Below are positions 25,214 to 35,465 of a DNA stretch of 64,000 nucleotides, in pieces; positions within the stretch are counted from its first letter, which is position 1, and each line of letters begins with the position of its first letter. The translations under genes and the position numbers were made by a program. The notes beneath the pieces were generated by a model that had not been told where the DNA came from, did not search any database, and was given only the letters and a program-made list of their open reading frames with translations. Source of the stretch: Xylogone sp. PMI_703 (lineage: Eukaryota; Ascomycota; Leotiomycetes); NCBI GenBank assembly GCA_021399445.1, contig JAJTUQ010000004.1:3410001-3474000 (forward strand), given 5' to 3'.

Positions 25214-25906
25214 TTATGCCAGGAAATCAGATTCAGGAGGACCAAAAATCACACTATCAGTCATACAAGGCGGATACTCTTCCTCACCAGTTGCCCAAGA
25301 TCCAATGTGCAGAGTCATGTCATTTCCCAGGGCATGGAGACTCCCACTCATGTCACCTGGCCAGCTGCCATCACTATACTGGCTGGCCCTCGTACCTTTT
25401 GTCGCTTTGTTGGAGACCTGTGCCTCAATATAGACGCCCTGGGAGAGGAAGCTGGGTGGCGCTGTTACAAGAGACATATCAATGAAGCTGGGTGGCTGGT
25501 CTTTCATAAATCGGGTCATGGTGAGAGAGCTTCTGGAGACCAAAGAGCGGCAGTGTCGTTTCTCGTTGTGGCCGGGCCCGGGTGCCAGAAGAAGATATGC
25601 AGGCGGGCTATCATTACCAATGGGAACCTGCCTCTCTGGACCTTCGGGAGTCTTGACCGATTCATCGGAGATGCATGACTCGGGCTTGTTCAGGGACACA
25701 TGAGCCATTTGAGCAATCGTCTGCTCCAAAGCAAGTATCTCCTTTCGTGCATCAGGGCCGAGCTCCTCGCAGCAACAATTGTCTTGATTAAACTCCGGAG
25801 GACGCGAGGGATCTATTGCCTTGAAACATCCTGGGCAATACCACTGATCAAGCGGACCGTACGGGAATTCGTTGTCTTCGAGTTCGTTGTGATGAGGGGC
25901 ACCCAT
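25214..25906 (-). CDS. Hypothetical protein with a Cys-rich N-terminal motif
   Basis: The frame from the first ATG at 25906 encodes 230 residues. It remains open further upstream but without another ATG. Near the N terminus WYCPGCFKAIDP is followed within 15 residues by the Cys cluster NCCCEEL, which could form a small zinc site. A short helical segment ARKEILALEQTIAQMAHVSL follows. The remainder is Pro/Ser-rich and looks disordered. I do not recognise a family and propose no function. It is supported as a gene by open-frame length and composition only, and an upstream exon cannot be excluded. Confidence 0.55.
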   Translation of the reverse strand: MGAPHHNELEDNEFPYGPLDQWYCPGCFKAIDPSRPPEFNQDNCCCEELGPDARKEILALEQTIAQMAHVSLNKPESCISDESVKTPEGPERQVPIGNDSPPAYLLLAPGPGHNEKRHCRSLVSRSSLTMTRFMKDQPPSFIDMSLVTAPPSFLSQGVYIEAQVSNKATKGTRASQYSDGSWPGDMSGSLHALGNDMTLHIGSWATGEEEYPPCMTDSVIFGPPESDFLA

Positions 25907-28000
25907 GTTGAAAGGGTTCCAAATGCGTAAAGGCAAGTGTAGGCTAATAGTTGCAGTCAGCAAGAGGTCACAAGCATGGTTACAGTATTATGGCAATGAA
26001 CGAGGCAGCCTACTATCGGGGTAGCTGAGTAGGGATCAATTGAGAAATGATTAGGGCCGACAGTTTGACGGTATTTTCGGGTAGAATATCTGTGGCTGAA
26101 TAAAATATTATTGTGAACCAGCCGGGTGCAACGGAGCGCGCGAGGCTGAAAGGTACGGAAGGCAGTTGAAAGGTAGCACTGCTGCACACGCTGCTGGACT
26201 GCTGACTGCGTGAACGGTGGACTCTGTTGCGGAAAAGGGAAAAGGCGGAAGAAAGGTGGCAAGGAAGGCGAGACTATATAGTTACAATAGAATAATGGTT
26301 TTGTAATTGATGAAGAGATGGTGACCCAATTGGAAGATTGAGGATCAGATGCAAGTAATATAAAGATGGGACCCAGGAGATTGTGAGAGCTCGTCGCAAT
26401 GATACATTACCATCAGAAGCAGCAGCGTGACCAACACAGCCCAATGACGGATAGCGTCCATCTAACTAAGCAGGAGCGATCCAACAGCATCGAACAGTCA
26501 GCGCAAGAAGACGAACGTGAAAGCAACGGACTCCGGGACCGGAGCATTGTCAATCAAAGGGACTTCCCAGATCCATTCCAAGATGGTGCACTCGCTCTTC
26601 CTTCCAGGTTCCCCAGCGCCCCGTTTGTTTGTGAAGGGGGGTGTGAAGGATTGGGAGCTGCGAGCCCATTGCACTTCATTGCTTGCAGGTTACATCGCTA
26701 CCAACTGGGCAGGCAGAGCCCACAGCAGCTCCAGCGCCAGCAAATTGTAGGGCGAATGGAGGCGTCATGGGCGTTTTGCGCTGTCTGCCTCGTCCTAGGC
26801 GACCCTTAAGACAGCAAATGTGAGCCGACAGTGACGCCTTTTAGCGTCTCCGAAGGCTTGCAGATGTGTTGTGAATCTGCAAAGAATCTGGGGGCCAGCT
26901 CCTGCAGCGGGTTGCATCGGTGGTGAACACAGGAGGAATTATACCGCTCTGCAGGCTCCAACGGCCGGGAACATGGAGGCTTCAGATCGATTCAAAGTGC
27001 CCCAGCAGTGTCAATGAATCAACATAGTGAGTTTCAGCGCTTGGTGTCTTGGCTGGATATGGATAAATGAAACAAATGCCCTTGGTGTTGCTGCTGCCAT
27101 CATCCCGAGTACCGATGACGTCCAGAGCGACGAGAGCGATAACGATAAGACGGGTATCGCCTCGGTTCGCATGGCCCCGGCTTAATTACTTGTACTGGCC
27201 ATTGACCATTGACAAACAACGACCACGCGCTGGGGTGCTCTCTCCTCCTGTCTGGTCAACTCCTCTTGCGCACATGGGAGAGAACCACCAAGTTTGGATA
27301 AAATTCAGTTATTTCTCGGAACCAGTTCCATCTCGGCCCGCCTTGATCGGCTTCAGCGTCGGGATGCTGCTGCTGCTTTCACGTGTAGCAAGTGTGGTGA
27401 ATTGCTTCGTCGGCGCCCGCCGATGGATTCGACCGTCCACCTCGATGCTCTGGATGCCATGAATGCCAACGCATCGCCCAGCACACAAGCAGAGCCTCAT
27501 GGCCGAAACCGGACAAAGTTTCCCTCTTTCCCTCTCTCCATCGACGGTGAGTGCGACAGGAGTTGCTGTGCTGTGCTTTTGCTGCACACCATCTTGCCTC
27601 GCACCCTGCAATGCTGCCCCATTATTCTTTCAGTATGCCCCTACAGCAACACGCCTGCCCCGAACCAAGCTTAAACTCAAGCTTCAACACACCCCCAGAA
27701 CACTGGGCGCAAGGTGCCTGTCTCCCCGGCCAGCCCTAGAGACCTTCGCTGGCAGCCCTCTTGTCGGTTCCTTTCCCCCATGGTGGTGTGCTGTGGGCGC
27801 TGTGTTATTGCAGTGGCATTGAGGTGGTATTGCAGTGGCATTGCAGTGGTGTACTGTACCCCGCCTCCAGCCCCCAACCCGGACGGTTCCCCCCCAAGCG
27901 GCTGACACGCGTCACCATGGAACATTCCAAAGCTTCCATACCAGTGCGGCCTCCCACGTTGTCGCTTGATCGGCAACTTCTTTCTTAATTTGATATACAG
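25907..28000. other. Gene-poor stretch with a short minisatellite
   Basis: Open frames at 26399-26809, 27067-27462 and others overlap on several frames and have low-complexity composition, so none is called. A small tandem repeat is annotated at 27807-27850. The region between 25907 and about 26400 probably holds the promoter of the Cys-rich orphan. Confidence 0.5.
27807..27850. repeat. Minisatellite of about 11-12-bp units
   Basis: Four imperfect tandem copies of a TTGCAGTGGCA-like unit, the second changed to TTGAGGTGGTA. The tract lies outside any supported gene. Confidence 0.8.
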
Positions 28001-30121
28001 TTACCGGCTGTCGCTGCCCCTGCGCCGTAATCCACCTGCCTTTTTCCTCCGGACAAACTGGTATCCTCGATCCAGCTCTGATTCAATGGCGCACCTGACT
28101 TTAAGCGCCCCTACTGCAGGCCATACGCTCTTTTCGCCCTTTAATATCCAATAGTCTAGATTTTGTTGCGTAGGATTCTCCAGGAGTCGCAGGAAGTCGC
28201 CAGCAGAAAGCTCGGGCACAAGCGTTACGGACGCGGCAGGAATGCGCTCATCAACCAGGAAGCGCCGGATGGACAAGGGCAGCAGTCCAAGACTGTCCAG
28301 TTGATGCAGCCGATGGTGAATCTCCAACGTCATGAACCTGATCAGACCTCCAGTCAACGATGTTCGGCCGCCACGTGTATAGAGCGGCGAAGGACCATGC
28401 ATATCGCTTTGGAGGAACGGCACAAGATAGGGTCGCGCTTGGCTGACAATAAAATGATTGACATTAAATAGCTCACTGATCCGGGCCAACGGTGAATCTT
28501 TGTCTGAATACGAAGCATGTGTCCAGGGCCGGAAGGTAATATCGCTCGCAGCTGACCATGGGATGATTGCGCCGGATGCGTCTTTACACTTGAGCGTAAT
28601 TGAACGACCATACAGCGTGGGCGAGGAAGCATTCGACGCTACAGCGGCAGACCAGATCAAAACGTTAGGTGCAGTAAGGTAGTTAAGCAGGCTGGGTACT
28701 CCTCCTCTGCCTGTCGTGGCCACTGTGATGTTGAGAATACGTTTCGTCCGGTTGTAAGCCTCCTCGAAGGTCAGGTCGCCGACATTTGCTCGGACACATT
28801 CCTCTAAGATGTTGATATCCAAGAAATATCCCTCTTTGAAGTATCTCTTGACTCTCCTCGTAAGGGTTTGTCTCCACCCCATCTTGGCACCATTGACTTG
28901 CTGGCCATTTGCAGATCCAGTGAACGCCGTAAGATCTATGCGCTCACCGCTGAGAAGCTTTGGTAATTCATCCTCTGTGTGTATCCCAACCAGAGCTGCA
29001 ATCAATGCTCCTGTTGCTATACCGGTGATTATTCGTGGAAGTAATCCTCGAGCAAACATGGCTTTCACTACGCCTAAATGGCAAAGGCCAAAGATAGCAC
29101 CTCCTTGGAGCACCAGTGTACTTCTCCCAAAAGCCTGTCTTGTATCGTGGAGTATGTCTAGTTTTGCCTGACTGCTTAAGCTAACGACCATTCCACTTTC
29201 ATCTGCATTAGGAGATGTAGGCAATTGTGCAACATCAGTAATAGCCTGCGCTACCTGCGTGACATAATCTTCAATCAAGAGCTTAGTCCCAGCAAAAGCG
29301 CGGTTATAGAGACGTGGGGCCGAGATGTTGCCCAAGTTCCGCACGAGGCCAGACCGTAGAAGATTGATTATCTGCAAAACATCGCCGTCTTCACGTGCCA
29401 GAACAAGAGATTGAAGCCGTTCATGGATGAGTCGATAGTCATAGTATTTGGACGTCGGATTCTGGCGCCTGTAAAAATAACAAAAGTATTAGCAAAGAAC
29501 AAAATCTCCGTATCCAATGGACGATATTGATGGGTAGAAGGGTGACGTATATATGCGCGTACCATAGGTCATTTCCGAGTAATACATCTAGCTGGAATGC
29601 TGCCTCTTCCCACTCTTCATAAGTCTTCGCGTCTCGAAGTATATCAAGCCAGACGCGAGCGGGCTTCTTACGACCCAGCCAACGAAGGAGCCTCTGTGAA
29701 TAATGTTAGGAGTCTGCAAACAACCCTGACGCGCTCCCCAGTGTTGCTCATTGTCCGAAAAGTGACGGAATTCCACTCACCCTCTGCCAGAATATGAGGA
29801 CGTCCAGCAACATCCATACTGCCATCACAATGCCCACCATCTTGAGGAGCTTCGGCGACTTTTAAACTTCCTGGTGTACAGAAGCAAGGGGGACTCTGAG
29901 GAACTTGCAAGAAGAAGAGTACAACAATTACGTCCGTCGTTTGTGACACCGCATATTCGATAAAGGGGTTGGATTACTCGAGGATCCAGAAAACGAGAGA
30001 TGATGAGATGAGAGAGCGGTGACCCACTGAATGGGGCCGGAATCGTATGTGCGTATGCTGTTGTGGTGTTGCACAGGAGCCATGTCCCGTGGTCGCCGCT
30101 TGCTTTTGTTTTGGCTGACAT
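28001..30121 (-). CDS. Tgl3/4/5-type patatin-family protein, catalytically degenerate
   Basis: Four exons, 30121-29978, 29858-29781, 29693-29563 and 29468-28001, encode 606 residues. A hydrophobic segment (MVGIVMAVWMLLDVLIFW) precedes the conserved region RVWLDILRDAKTYEEWEEAA, and RLYNRAFAGTKLLIEDYV is typical of fungal triacylglycerol lipases of lipid droplets. The patatin core is recognisable but every catalytic element is altered. The oxyanion loop reads QGGAIFG. The nucleophile elbow GxSxG is GIATG, with Ala269 in place of Ser. The dyad DG motif before the well-conserved LFNVNHFIVSQ reads THAS, with His435 in place of Asp. The frame is intact, so this looks like a pseudoenzyme rather than a decayed gene. 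A regulatory or structural role at lipid droplets is inference. The first exon junction (CGA|GTAATC to AAAAG|TCG) is the least certain. Confidence 0.83.
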
Positions 30122-30525
30122 GTGACGCTATGTAATCCCACAGAGCTTACCCCGGATTTCGATTTTGTTGGGGTGCTCCAGGTTCCTCACTTTCCCTGCA
30201 TAAAAACCCGGACATCGGAACCATAGTTCTTCACCACTGTACGCAATATAAATTAATTACTCAATTAGGTGCTTAACTATGCCGTGACCATTCCGCTTTC
30301 AGAGCTCATACTTTTCCATTAATACAGTAGTTCTAAATAAAGCATCCCGAGTATATATGCCTCTTTGATTGCCCTCAGGTTTTGATGATTTTGTTCCTAG
30401 GCTTACATGTTTTTAATGCAATGTGCCCACATAATGCGCCAAATTATGAAAAAGCATAACCCAAGTACCAGTAGTAACAGAAGAGACCTAATAATTCCTT
30501 GAGACCGTTTATGGCCACGTCCTTC
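30122..30525. other. Intergenic region between LEO1 and the pseudolipase
   Basis: Both neighbours are on the minus strand, so this 404-bp region holds the pseudolipase promoter and the LEO1 3' end. No gene or RNA is seen. Confidence 0.55.
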
Positions 30526-31901
30526 TTACTCGTCGTCATCGTCGTCTTCAATAATATTACGCTTTCTAGCCCGACCACCAGAGGTAGCTTCCGCAGCAGG
30601 TGCAGCAGGAGCGTCCTCATCATCAAGATCCGCATCAGCATCCGCGTCGCTTCCTTCATCGCGTCTTGAGGACTTGTGTTTCTTGGCCTTTGGTCGTTCC
30701 TCTTCGCTCTCATCATCCAGGATGTCTTCCTCTTCCTCATCGTCATCATCTCCTTCCTCAAGTTCCTCATCACTAGAAGCAAGGAAGTCATCTTCTTTGT
30801 CGTATTCATCTTCCCTGGTCCGACCTCTTGGCAGGTCATCATCAGAGTCGTACTCTGGTCTGCGTCTAGGACGTTTGCCTCCTGGCTTAGGTCTGCTCCT
30901 AGCACCTGGAATCCTTTTACCAGCACGACCTTCGAGATCATCGACCGTTAAACCACCTCCAAGACCCCGACTACGGCCAAATGGAATGCTAGCCTTCTCA
31001 GCGGCTGTCTCACGACGTCGTTGAGCCCTAAGGCGCTCCTTCTCAGCCAGCTCGGCCCTTTTCTTTTGCAGTTCTGGATCGACGGTGTTGCTAATCAACT
31101 CAGGACCGCTCTTATCTTCGCCCTTGAGACCGCCTCTCGCTGCTGCTGCCAGACTCCGTTGAAGCTTCTCCAGTGCATCATCTTCGATATCCTTATTCGG
31201 CCTAACCGTAAATTGGTTCGTCATGTGTCCAACGGTAACGACTAACTGGGAGGTGATTGATGGTGAAGCGAAATATACATGTGAATCCTGGACTTCTTGA
31301 TAGGTCTTGTTATCCTTCGCCGGTGCAAGAGGCTTTGTCTGCAACTCAAAATGCTGGTCACCCACCGCAAGGGTAGTAGATCCGTCACTCCATCTGTAGA
31401 TTACTGTATTGCTCTCCAGTTCTCCGGTGGTAGGATTCTTGCGGTAGCGCATGGTAGAAGCTGCCGTTGCTCTAGCAGAAAAATTTGCAGACTTTGTATT
31501 TGAATGATGATCATATGCTGGTGGTTCGAATGTTTCCGGTTCAAAGGGTCGCGGGTCAATTCCAAGGAACTTGGGTAAGCGCAGCACATTGAACTGCAGC
31601 CGTTAGTTTTGGTATCCCAATAGTTCCCTGGGGAACTTACTTCACCATCGGATGGTTTTGGCAGTGGATGTCTCCATAGGGTAGATTCCATAATACGCGC
31701 CTCTCTCAGAGATCCTTCATCTTGATCTCCATTTCTATCTGCCACTCTGTCGTACCTGCCTTCATCATCTCCAGAATCCAACTCCTGGTCACTCAATTCA
31801 CGCGTCTTAGTTTGCTCTCCAGCATCATCATCATCTCCAAAAAGATCATCTTCAACTTCACTGGCCGAGTTCATCACATCATCTTCCGAGTCAGAAGCCA
31901 T
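30526..31901 (-). CDS. LEO1: PAF1-complex subunit LEO1
   Basis: Two exons, 31901-31641 and 31593-30526, give 442 residues from the first ATG; the frame reads three codons further upstream but without an ATG. The N terminus is acidic (EVEDDLFGDDDDAG), as in LEO1 homologues. The conserved core begins FNVLRLPKFLGIDPRPFEPE across the splice junction and includes NTVIYRWSDGSTTLAVGDQH and QLVVTVGHMTNQFTVRPNKD. The C terminus is a long acidic and basic disordered tail ending in a run of acidic residues. LEO1 is a subunit of the PAF1 complex, which travels with RNA polymerase II and supports histone H2B ubiquitination and H3K4/K36 methylation. The gene is divergent from the MOB2-like gene. Confidence 0.95.
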
Positions 31902-32574
31902 GTTGTTCACAAGTTTCGAGAACTGGAGAATGACAACTCAGACAATAAGGCGGAATATAATCTGAATGACCTTTCCAAAGAACGCAATCTCTGGAAAATT
32001 GTATATCAAAGCGCTATGAATATGGTCGATGGATATGCGAATGTAGATTGAGAGACCCTTGGTCCAAAGTGATGATCTTTCTAAAACTGAATATCAGCCT
32101 TGCGACTTTCCAATGGGCAAAGGTGAGAACTTACCAATGGCGGACCACCCTGACACGTCCAATCAAGCCGATCCAATAGTAGACAAGACCAACTCAACAA
32201 CTTTGAGTTCTTTGGCTATCCGTTCAGCTTGGTTCTAACACCGATCCACAACCGCGACGAGAGGACGAGATTGAACAATTCGACAGCCTCAGGCGAAAAG
32301 AGCTGTTTTAGCCTTGGATGTAAGGCGGTGAAGCAGGAGAAGTAGGAGAAGTGCTGGCGGTAATGCCAAAGCGGACGCTAAAATAGACCGTTTGAATTCA
32401 ACCCCAGTCGCTTGGGCCGACTCCTATTCAGACAACTATCAACCTTTGTTATTTCTCTTCCTCATCTTCGAATTTAAACGTACTTCGATAGCGACACGCA
32501 TCCTCGGGAGACGACATTTACGCTGATCCTTGTGGCCAAGACTCAAATCGCTATCTGACCGGGTTTGCCTCAAG
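31902..32574. promoter_or_regulatory. Divergent intergenic region, LEO1 / MOB2-like
   Basis: This 673-bp gap holds both upstream regions. No named regulatory element can be supported from the sequence. Confidence 0.45.
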
Positions 32575-34221
32575 ATGTCGAATCTATTCTCTGGAATGTA
32601 GGTGTACGAGTTCCACATGTCATGTGCGTTTGATTTTTAGTGGATTTTCCTCTGGTACTTGTGCACGCTGTTATTAGTGCCCTTGTGGCTGCAGCATGGA
32701 GATAGTATCTCCAAAGAAAATAAGCTTTAGATGCCGTTGCAGACCGTGGACTTTGTTTCCTCACCCTGAAAGGGCTAGAGATGATCACGTGACATTGACT
32801 TGTTGTCACATTTTCCACTCTTTAGTCGCTACTACGGCAGCTATTAGCAGATATGATCTTAAAAAAGTTTTGGAGGTATGCTCTTCGGTTGGCAAGTTGG
32901 CAATATTAAGATTTTGTGGCTATTAACACGTCACCGTGTGGTCGAGTTCTGAACATCAGCCGGTCTCCTTGCTCGTTACGGTGCCATTTTCTTGACTGAA
33001 GCCCGAATGTTGAAAATCCATTACTATATTTTGTTATCTGACCAAAAGAGCTATGCTGACCTAGATACTATATAGAAGTGGACGGTTTCGGGGCGGCGGT
33101 AAGAGCAGTGGAACTAAAAGCCCTGGGGTTCCAAACGGATCATCGCCAACGTCTCCTACAGGCAATATACAAGGCAGCCAGTCCTCCACAAACCTCGCTG
33201 CTCCACGAGTTCCACCACTCCCAAACTCTCCATCTCCCTCTCAGACAGCACCCGCTGAACCACCCGCGCCTCTCGACCCAAATGATCCCCTCTCCCCGTA
33301 CAATCTTCCTCGACCAAAGCCTCTCTGGCTCAACAACGCCTACTCAAAGCACATCGTCAAGGGCAATTTCATGACATTGTCTGCTCGTCCTAAGACAGTA
33401 GAACAAGGCGAGTGGATTGCTCATCAAGGTAAGACCGCATCCCTACCACTGATAGGCACATTCGGAACTGAAACTTTTACAGTTGTGGAGCACTATCGAA
33501 ATCTCTGGAACTTTGTTCGTGTCATCCACGCAAAAGATGAAGACGGGACATCCATTTGCAACCCCCAAACATGTCCTAAAATGTCGGCCGGCACGTAAGT
33601 CTATGCTTCGCATCGTGGTCATTACCGGAGGATATGCTCTAATCTTTCACTTTTAGGAATCATTCATTCACATGGTTGAATGCCCACTCACAACCTGTAG
33701 AGGTACCAGCTCATGAGTATATTTCTCTCATGCAGCGCTGGATCTCTGGCAAGATTGATAATACCACTCTCTTCCCCACTGATCCCGCAGGTGTCTCATA
33801 TGCCCACAACATACCCGACTTTGCGGGTGGAGCGAACCCTACAGGACCATCAACCTCGCTATCACAGCTTGCTGGCAATGGTGATTGGATTGGCAAGGCC
33901 AGCGGTTTCCCGCCCGAGTTTGCAGAAGTTTGCCAATCACTCTTCCGTCAGATGTTCCGTGTCTACGCTCATCTTTATTGGGCTCACTTCATCGAACCAT
34001 TCTACCACCTCAATCTCGACAAGCACCTAAACAGTTGTTTCAGTCATTTCATCTTAACCGCAATTGAGATTGATATGCTAAAGCCACATGAGTTAGAGCC
34101 CATGCAAGCTTTGATTGATCTCTGGGCTGCCAATGGAACCTTCCCGCCTGACTCCAGGGCCTACACTATCGCCAACCTGAAGGCTGGAGAGCGACTACTC
34201 CAGCTCAGTAATATGTCTTGA
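32575..34221 (+). CDS. MOB2-like NDR-kinase coactivator
   Basis: Four exons, 32575-32597, 33076-33428, 33483-33594 and 33657-34221, encode 350 residues. Exon 1 is only 23 nt (MSNLFSG plus two bases) and is joined over a 478-nt intron to GRFRGGGKSSGTKSPG. This first junction is inferred from donor, acceptor and phase; the rest is well supported. The Mob1/phocein domain starts LWLNNAYSKHIVKGNF and has the zinc-binding pattern: CNPQTCPKMSAG, then AHLYWAHF with HLNSCFSHF. The VKGNF segment and overall pattern fit MOB2, the activator of Cbk1/COT1 kinases in cell-polarity control, better than MOB1, partner of Dbf2. An insertion of about 35 Gly/Ser/Pro-rich residues follows LFPTDPAGV, where MOB1 proteins go straight to FP. 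Confidence 0.87.
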
Positions 34222-34657
34222 GTTTATCATATTACTGGTTTGGAAAGTTATAAATGGCCATGATAGACGCTTGGCCTTCAACATGGGAGATGGAAACGAC
34301 AGCATTTGGTGACAAACCTAGGGAAAGCAAACGCATTCTTTGTGATTGGATTTCAATGATGATAGCATTGTTCAGCAAGGGTTATTTTAAGAAGGCGTTC
34401 ATGACATGCAAGCGGTGTGATGCGATAGTACAGGTTTCCGCGATAGAAATTTTTTTTCATCACAACAAGACTTACATCGGGGAATGAATGGTAGCTGCGA
34501 AAATATGTTTTCAATTGCTTTGAATAAATGTTATTTCACAGAATTTCCTCCTTTTACCCTAGGCGCTTCATTCCAGATTGAGATTGAATCCCCCCCAGAA
34601 TATACCCTCAAATCTCATGGCAAATTGCAATTTCCGAACATTAGGTTGACCTCAAGT
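34222..34657. other. Convergent intergenic region, MOB2-like / DUF3237
   Basis: This 436-bp region contains the facing 3' ends of the two genes. Short open frames on both strands have no recognisable features. Confidence 0.6.
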
Positions 34658-35465
34658 TCATGGAACCACCTCGCTGACCTTGTACTCAACTGTAGTAGAT
34701 CCACCTGTCCCAACAATAAAGCGGCCGCTGCCAACATAGATCTTTGATTCGATGTCTTTTAGAGCATCACTTCCAGTCTCCATAGATACATGGGAGGCTT
34801 TTGATTTTCACGTCGAATCTTAGCAAAAGACTTCTCCACTCCATCTACTTCCACTCTCCTAAAAAGGGGCTATACAAAGATACGGAAAGAAAATAGAGAA
34901 GATATTCAGAAAAAGTGGGGCTTACCAATGTTTCCAAACTCTGTAGTCTTCGCCTCAGGACTACCACCCAGCACAGCTAGAATCTCGGGGGTCAGCGTAA
35001 TAGTGCCCGTGTACGAGTAACTAATTACGGCACCGCTCTTGTCATTCAAGGCGCTGTTGACGTTCAGGCGGAGATGTTTTCCCGAGGGATCAGCGCGAAT
35101 GAAGTCGGAGCCTTGGGCAAAGACGGCATCGATTTGGATGGGATAGTTGGGTTCAGATTTCAGAGAGCCGGAATTGGGCTTGAAAGGGACGATGTTTAAA
35201 GAGGAACCATGACGGGAGACGGTGCCCGCCGCGAGGGGGGGGTCGATTTCAATCTAGATTGTTTATAAGGTGTTAACGTACAATGTTTAGATCCATAGGT
35301 TCGGGCTTTTTTCTTGTCCCTCTTATTTTGAATCCAATTGACTCTTTCATGATTGGATCTTGGCCGTCTTAATTTTGCTAGCTGAAGGACAGAGCTGGGG
35401 AATAAAAACAGGATAATACTTACCAAGGCAGTGAAGGCCGGGACGAGCTTGGGGAAGTTAGACAT
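34658..35465 (-). CDS. DUF3237-family protein
   Basis: Three exons, 35465-35424, 35253-34926 and 34797-34658, encode 169 residues. The DUF3237 pattern is seen throughout: an N-terminal strand MSNFPKLVPAFTAL, then IEIDPPLAAGTVSRHGSSLN, the central QIDAVFAQGSDFIRADPSGK, and the C-terminal KIYVGSGRFIV followed by TTVEYKVSEVV. These are small beta-barrel proteins common in fungi and bacteria, usually cytosolic and of unknown biochemical role. All splice joints keep the domain intact, and the unspliced frame would end early. Nothing in the neighbours suggests a pathway. Confidence 0.9.

Noticed and set aside
25907..25963. Extension of the Cys-rich orphan to a start at 25963
   Set aside because: The codon there is TTG, not ATG. 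The first ATG in frame is at 25906. The same check moved the starts of LEO1, GNAT and MSH5 inward.
26399..26809. 136-residue frame as a gene
   Set aside because: Gln/Ser-rich composition, no family motif, and overlapping competing frames. Nothing supports translation.
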